A stretch of 7,667 nt of DNA from Beijerinckiaceae bacterium (GTDB lineage: Bacteria; Pseudomonadota; Alphaproteobacteria; Rhizobiales; Beijerinckiaceae): assembly GCA_027311205.1 (NCBI GenBank), contig DAICZI010000066.1, positions 1 through 7,667 on the forward strand, written 5' to 3'. Below, piece after piece: positions 1 to 7,667 of this stretch; position 1 is the stretch's first letter; every line of letters starts with the position of its first letter. Below the pieces are notes generated by a model, which saw only the letters and a list, made by a program, of their open reading frames with translations, searched no databases and was not told where the DNA came from. A program made the position numbers and the translations under genes.

Positions 1-1506
<1,506 letters not shown>

Positions 1507-1507
1507 A

Positions 1508-1523
1508 CCTGCCAAATAGCAGG
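1508..1523 (-). promoter_or_regulatory. Short inverted repeat directly upstream of the lepA start
   Basis: On the transcript, arms CCTGC and GCAGG enclose a 6-nt loop (TATTTG), and a flanking G-U pair could lengthen the stem to six. The 3' arm ends 1 nt before the lepA ATG, so the fold would cover the region where a ribosome lands. The 5' arm is also half of a perfect 10-bp palindrome (GCAGGCCTGC, 1519-1528), so two alternative pairings exist. No U-tract follows, so it is not an intrinsic terminator. A regulatory role is inference; a stem this short could be chance. Confidence 0.25.
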
Positions 1524-1590
1524 CCTGCACGATTTCGCCTAGAGCGCAAAGGTTTTAAGTGAACTTTGGGCGGCCGATCTTCCATGACGG

Positions 1591-5351
<3,761 letters not shown>

Positions 5352-5352
5352 C

Positions 5353-5371
5353 GAGCGGCATATCCCCGCTC
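5353..5371 (-). promoter_or_regulatory. Hairpin at the bamD/recN junction overlapping the recN ribosome-binding region
   Basis: On the transcript a perfect 6-bp stem (GAGCGG with CCGCTC) encloses a 7-nt loop (GGATATG). The 5' arm starts inside the bamD TGA stop codon, and the 3' arm ends 1 nt before the recN ATG. The only plausible recN Shine-Dalgarno, GGGGA (5367-5363), straddles stem and loop. By inference, a ribosome finishing bamD would melt the stem and free the recN start, giving translational coupling. There is no U-tract, so it is not a terminator. Confidence 0.35.
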
Positions 5372-6236
5372 AGCCGAGTCCAACCGAATGGGCCAGAGTG
5401 GAAATCCACGAGCCAGCGTTCTCATGGGGTGCAAGTCCGCGACCCTTCAGAAGGCTATAGGCATCCTTGTACCAGGGGCTGTCGGGGAAGTTATGCCCAA
5501 GCACCGCTGCTGCAGTTTCCGCCTCATCGGGCAGACCCAGCGCCAAGTAGGCCTCGGTGAGCCGTTCCAGAGCCTCAGGTGTGTGGCGGGTGCGCTGATA
5601 CTGGCCCAGAACCGTCCGGAACCTTGAAATCGCCGCCGGATAATCGCGGCGCATCAGATAATAGCGACCAATCGACATTTGCTTGCCTGCCAATTGGTCT
5701 TGCGTCACCAGCAGCTTGAACTTGGCTTCCTCGGCATAGGGCGAGTTGGGGTATTTGGTGACAATCTGCTGAAAGACGCCTTGCGCCTTGGTGGTCATGG
5801 TCTGATCGCGCGAGATGTCGGGGATCTGATCGTAGTAGGACATGCCGGCCAGATACAGCGCATAGGGCACATCGGGGGAAGTGGGATAGCGCACGTAATA
5901 AGTATGTGCCGCGCCGATCGCGTCGTCGTATTTTCCAGCCCGATAGTCCGCATAGGCCTCCATCAACTGGCTTTTTTCGGCGTAGCTTGAGAAAGGATGG
6001 TCGAGGGCGATCTTGGAGAACTGCTTTGCGGCGTCGCCGTCATCATGCTTTTGCAGCCGCACCAGACCCTGATCATACATCGTGTCGGCGGGGACAACCG
6101 GATCAATCTTGGTCTTGTATTTGGCGGTCGCGAAGGGATTCATGCCCTCAATGGTCGAGCAGGCCATCAACGGCAGCAGTAGCGCCACCGCCATGCCAAA
6201 CCGCAGATTGCGGGACAAGGACACGTAAGATTTCAT
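5370..6236 (-). CDS. bamD: Outer membrane assembly lipoprotein BamD (ComL/YfiO family)
   Basis: BamD is the essential lipoprotein of the BAM complex, which folds beta-barrel proteins into the outer membrane; it sits on the periplasmic face and contacts BamA. The 288-residue product starts with a lipoprotein signal peptide: basic residues (Arg9, Arg12), a hydrophobic run at about 13-25, and lipobox Leu-Met-Ala-Cys with the lipidated Cys26. TPR-like helical repeats follow, clearest at about 53-85, 88-118, 146-175, 185-213 and 220-250, with the family's pattern of Tyr-Pro or Phe-Pro turns (RYPTSP, KYPNSP, NFPDSP). The tail after residue 265 is probably flexible. The reading frame is open further upstream to 6491, but I chose the ATG at 6236: it gives a proper signal peptide and has AGGTGAG (6252-6246) 9 nt upstream. 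The longer form would put 85 unrelated residues before the signal. recN follows 18 nt downstream. Confidence 0.95.
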   Translation of the reverse strand: MKSYVSLSRNLRFGMAVALLLPLMACSTIEGMNPFATAKYKTKIDPVVPADTMYDQGLVRLQKHDDGDAAKQFSKIALDHPFSSYAEKSQLMEAYADYRAGKYDDAIGAAHTYYVRYPTSPDVPYALYLAGMSYYDQIPDISRDQTMTTKAQGVFQQIVTKYPNSPYAEEAKFKLLVTQDQLAGKQMSIGRYYLMRRDYPAAISRFRTVLGQYQRTRHTPEALERLTEAYLALGLPDEAETAAAVLGHNFPDSPWYKDAYSLLKGRGLAPHENAGSWISTLAHSVGLG

Positions 6237-6369
6237 TCCGATCCACTCACCTAAGCGCACATAAGAGCCGTTCTCGAGCCGCCCCTTTAACACAGACCAT
6301 CCCATCTGCCCATAGACTTGCCTGAATGGCAAGACGGGCCCCCGGATCAGGGCACCCTGGCCAGTGATG
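6237..6369 (-). other. 133-nt lpxC-bamD spacer with a 6-bp hairpin
   Basis: This spacer is long for an otherwise compact gene string. On the transcript, CTTGCC and GGCAAG (6333-6328 and 6322-6317) form a perfect stem around a 5-nt loop. Just upstream, CAGGG and CCCTG (6359-6355 and 6352-6348) form a second, tighter inverted repeat. Neither is followed by a U-run, so intrinsic termination is unlikely; RNA processing or partial attenuation are options. I found no promoter close enough to consensus to call. The bamD Shine-Dalgarno lies at 6252-6246. Confidence 0.35.
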
Positions 6370-7326
6370 TCAGTCGACTTCCGGCGCGAAGGTCGCGGCG
6401 CCCGCGAGGCCGAGTTCTGCCTGGCCAACGACCGGGCGCAGCGCCGCAGAAGCGCTGTCCTGCACGAAAGCATAGGCCTCGCTGTCAGCAAACAAAGCTG
6501 CCAGCACGGCTACGTTCATTTTGTGCCCGCCGCGCGACGATGTGTAGCAGCCAATGAGCGGCGCGCCCGCCAGCGCCAAATCGCCAATGGCATCAAGCAT
6601 TTTGTGACGCACAAACTCATCCTTGAAGCGCAGGCCTTCCGGATTCAAAATCCGCTCGCCCTCGATCGCCACGCTATTTTGCAGCGTTGATCCCAGCGCA
6701 AAGCCCGCCTGCCACAGCCTTTTGACATCGTTGACAAAGCCAAAGGTGCGGGCACCGGCCACCTCCTGGCGAAATTTCTTGGCGTCGAGATCCATCACGT
6801 AGCGTTGCTTGCCGATCACCGGATTGGTGAAATCAATGGACACATCCAGCTTGAAGCCACGGCGTGCCGGGGACAATTCGGCAAAGGCTGCGCCATCATC
6901 AACCCGCACAGTCTTCAGAATTTTCAGGTGGCGGCGCGGGGCCCTCTGCTGAACGATGCCGGCCTCATCAATCAGTGCCACGAAATCCAGCGCAGAACCG
7001 TCCATGATCGGCACTTCGGGGCCATCAATCTCGATCAGCACATTATCCAGCCCGAGCGCGCGAATCGCGGCCATCAGATGCTCGATTGTTCCGACCGACC
7101 CGGATTCTTCACGGCCAATCACTGTGCAAAGCTGCGTCACGCCAACTTCAGACCACAAGGCGCGCAACAGGCGTTCGTTACCGGAGGTCAACCCACTACG
7201 CAGGAACCTGACGCCCGAGTTGGCTTTGGCGGGTTTGAGCACCATGCGCACCGGCTTGTTACCATGCACGCCCCTGCCTTCAGCCAGGACCTCGTTGCGC
7301 AAGGTCGTCTGCAGCCCGTATTTCAT
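6370..7326 (-). CDS. lpxC: UDP-3-O-acyl-N-acetylglucosamine deacetylase LpxC
   Basis: LpxC is the cytoplasmic zinc amidase that removes acetate from UDP-3-O-acyl-GlcNAc, the committed step of lipid A synthesis. The 318-residue length is normal. Family signatures run in order: TTLRNEV near 7-13; GRGVHGNKPV at 17-26; TIEHLMAA at 80-87, containing the catalytic-base Glu82 and zinc ligand His83; DGPEVPIMDGSA at 101-112; ARTFGF at 192-197; VRHKMLDAIGDL at 239-250, with zinc ligands His241 and Asp245; and His268 in GGHKMN, the catalytic His. By family comparison the active-site set is complete. The start at ATG 7326 has GGGAG (7338-7334) 7 nt upstream. A GTG at 7356 would add ten residues with no comparable support. 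In many alphaproteobacteria lpxC follows ftsZ; what lies upstream here is beyond the window. The 5' flank holds no gene, so lpxC is probably the first gene of this transcript. Confidence 0.98.
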   Translation of the reverse strand: MKYGLQTTLRNEVLAEGRGVHGNKPVRMVLKPAKANSGVRFLRSGLTSGNERLLRALWSEVGVTQLCTVIGREESGSVGTIEHLMAAIRALGLDNVLIEIDGPEVPIMDGSALDFVALIDEAGIVQQRAPRRHLKILKTVRVDDGAAFAELSPARRGFKLDVSIDFTNPVIGKQRYVMDLDAKKFRQEVAGARTFGFVNDVKRLWQAGFALGSTLQNSVAIEGERILNPEGLRFKDEFVRHKMLDAIGDLALAGAPLIGCYTSSRGGHKMNVAVLAALFADSEAYAFVQDSASAALRPVVGQAELGLAGAATFAPEVD

Positions 7327-7333
7327 GATACAT

Positions 7334-7338
7334 CTCCC
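7334..7338 (-). promoter_or_regulatory. Ribosome binding site of lpxC (GGGAG)
   Basis: GGGAG sits 7 nt before the ATG at 7326. This decides the start against the in-frame GTG at 7356, which has no such motif at a workable distance. Confidence 0.75.
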
Positions 7339-7365
7339 AGAACCTGCATGCGGCACATGCCACGT

Positions 7366-7398
7366 TCAGCCGCGCTGCAAGGTCAGCCCATAATCCAT
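7366..7398 (-). other. Ten-codon ORF resembling the start of lpxC (leader peptide or relic)
   Basis: The ORF reads MDYGLTLQRG and then TGA. It lies exactly 24 codons upstream of, and in frame with, the lpxC ATG. LpxC begins MKYGLQTTLRN: with one 6-nt codon-aligned gap, 18 of the first 21 bases match (shared blocks ATG, TA, GGGCTG, ACCTTG). GGGG lies 5 nt before its ATG, so it could be translated. It may be a degenerate partial duplication of the lpxC start, a short leader ORF affecting lpxC translation, or chance. I cannot tell these apart from one sequence. Confidence 0.25.
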
Positions 7399-7533
7399 CA
7401 AAACCCCGCCAGCATCGTACAGCCTGCATTACAAGCCGCTTTCAGTTTGCGAAGCCCTGAAGAATCACCCCTCCAACAATTTCCATAGTTTAGCTGCTCG
7501 GGCCGTGGGGACAAAATCAATGATCTTTACGAG

Positions 7534-7561
7534 ATGTAACAATTGATGACACTTTGTTCAA
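7534..7561 (-). promoter_or_regulatory. Weak candidate promoter for the lpxC transcript
   Basis: TTGAAC (7561-7556) and TTACAT (7539-7534) are 16 nt apart within the AT-rich stretch upstream of lpxC. The -35 element is fair and the -10 element is poor (three of six bases of TATAAT). The location is sensible for the first gene of an operon, but the motif alone is not convincing. Confidence 0.22.
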
Positions 7562-7574
7562 CTCTTTGATATTT

Positions 7575-7591
7575 ATAAGGGAGCGCCTTAT
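7575..7591. repeat. 17-bp inverted repeat ATAAGG-N5-CCTTAT
   Basis: Perfect 6-bp arms flank the 5-nt spacer GAGCG. The shape and position, at the edge of the AT-rich segment upstream of lpxC, would suit a dimeric DNA-binding protein. The site overlaps a second possible fold (GGAG/CTCC outside CCTT/AAGG, 7580-7603, with a 2-nt bulge), so RNA structure is an alternative. No known operator is recognised. Confidence 0.3.
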
Positions 7592-7609
7592 GAAAAAGGC
7601 TCCGCGCCG

Positions 7610-7629
7610 GGAGGCGGTTACCCGCCTCC
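7610..7629 (-). terminator. GC-rich hairpin with GUAA tetraloop, possible terminator of upstream transcription
   Basis: The transcript forms a perfect 8-bp stem (GGAGGCGG with CCGCCTCC) closed by GUAA, which fits the stable GNRA loop class when read on the minus strand. Five U residues (7597-7593) follow, but 12 nt after the stem, which is too far for a classic intrinsic terminator. It may end transcription of a gene beyond the right edge, or be a stable structure with another role. The hairpin itself is seen directly; its function is inferred. Confidence 0.35.
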
Positions 7630-7667
7630 AGCCCATATTCTGACAAAGTCCTGACGCCATTCAGTGT

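Larger units (their letters stand above)
7327..7667 (-). other. 341-nt non-coding region upstream of lpxC
   Basis: No ORF of convincing length or family lies here. From the far end toward lpxC it holds a GC-rich hairpin (7610-7629), overlapping inverted repeats (7575-7603), an AT-rich segment (about 7511-7590) that may carry a promoter, then ordinary-composition sequence with a minute lpxC-start-like ORF (7398-7366) and the lpxC Shine-Dalgarno. Its length suggests a transcriptional boundary before lpxC instead of read-through from a closely packed upstream gene. Confidence 0.6.

Noticed and set aside
1507..1590. Intrinsic terminator after ligA
   Set aside because: The only stem found sits against the lepA start codon and is not followed by a U-run.
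5609..5622. GAAC-N6-GAAC, considered as a LexA box for recN
   Set aside because: The alphaproteobacterial box has a 7-nt spacer (GTTC-N7-GTTC on the other strand). This one has 6, and it lies about 260 nt inside bamD, away from the recN start.
6237..6491. N-terminal extension of bamD by 85 residues
   Set aside because: It would overlap the end of lpxC and bury the lipoprotein signal peptide. The start at 6236 has a Shine-Dalgarno and puts the lipobox at the right distance.
7280..7429. 49-codon minus-strand ORF starting at 7429 and overlapping the lpxC start out of frame
   Set aside because: It has no recognisable motif and no clear ribosome site, and its end lies inside a certain gene in another frame.

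Overview
The window is a housekeeping block from an alphaproteobacterium. GC content is high, all genes lie on the minus strand, and the order lpxC-bamD-recN-ligA is the familiar tail of the alphaproteobacterial dcw (division and cell wall) cluster. A truncated lepA follows. The protein sequences would suit Rhodospirillales/Acetobacterales, but that placement is an impression, not a result.

Layout in the direction of transcription, from the right end to the left. Positions 7667-7327 hold no convincing gene: a GC-rich hairpin with a GUAA loop, nested inverted repeats, an AT-rich stretch that could carry a promoter, and a tiny ORF that resembles the start of lpxC. Next come lpxC (7326-6370, lipid A deacetylase), a 133-nt spacer, bamD (6236-5370, outer-membrane lipoprotein of the BAM complex), an 18-nt junction, recN (5351-3672, SMC-like repair ATPase), a junction of 5 nt or a 4-nt overlap, ligA (3666-1591, NAD+-dependent DNA ligase), an 84-nt spacer, and lepA (1506 to the left edge, elongation factor 4, first 502 codons).

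The genes pair envelope building (LpxC makes lipid A, BamD inserts outer-membrane proteins) with DNA repair and joining (RecN, LigA) and translation quality (LepA). Tight spacing from bamD to ligA supports one transcript there. The longer gaps before bamD and lepA leave room for processing or extra promoters.

I found no mobile element, CRISPR array, RNA gene, defence system or other novel system. The best item for a second look is the LepA G1 loop, which reads Ala-His-Ile-Tyr-His-Gly-Lys-Ser-Thr where the family has Asp in place of Tyr. Other leads are the degenerate lpxC-start-like segment just upstream of lpxC and the hairpins at the recN and lepA starts.
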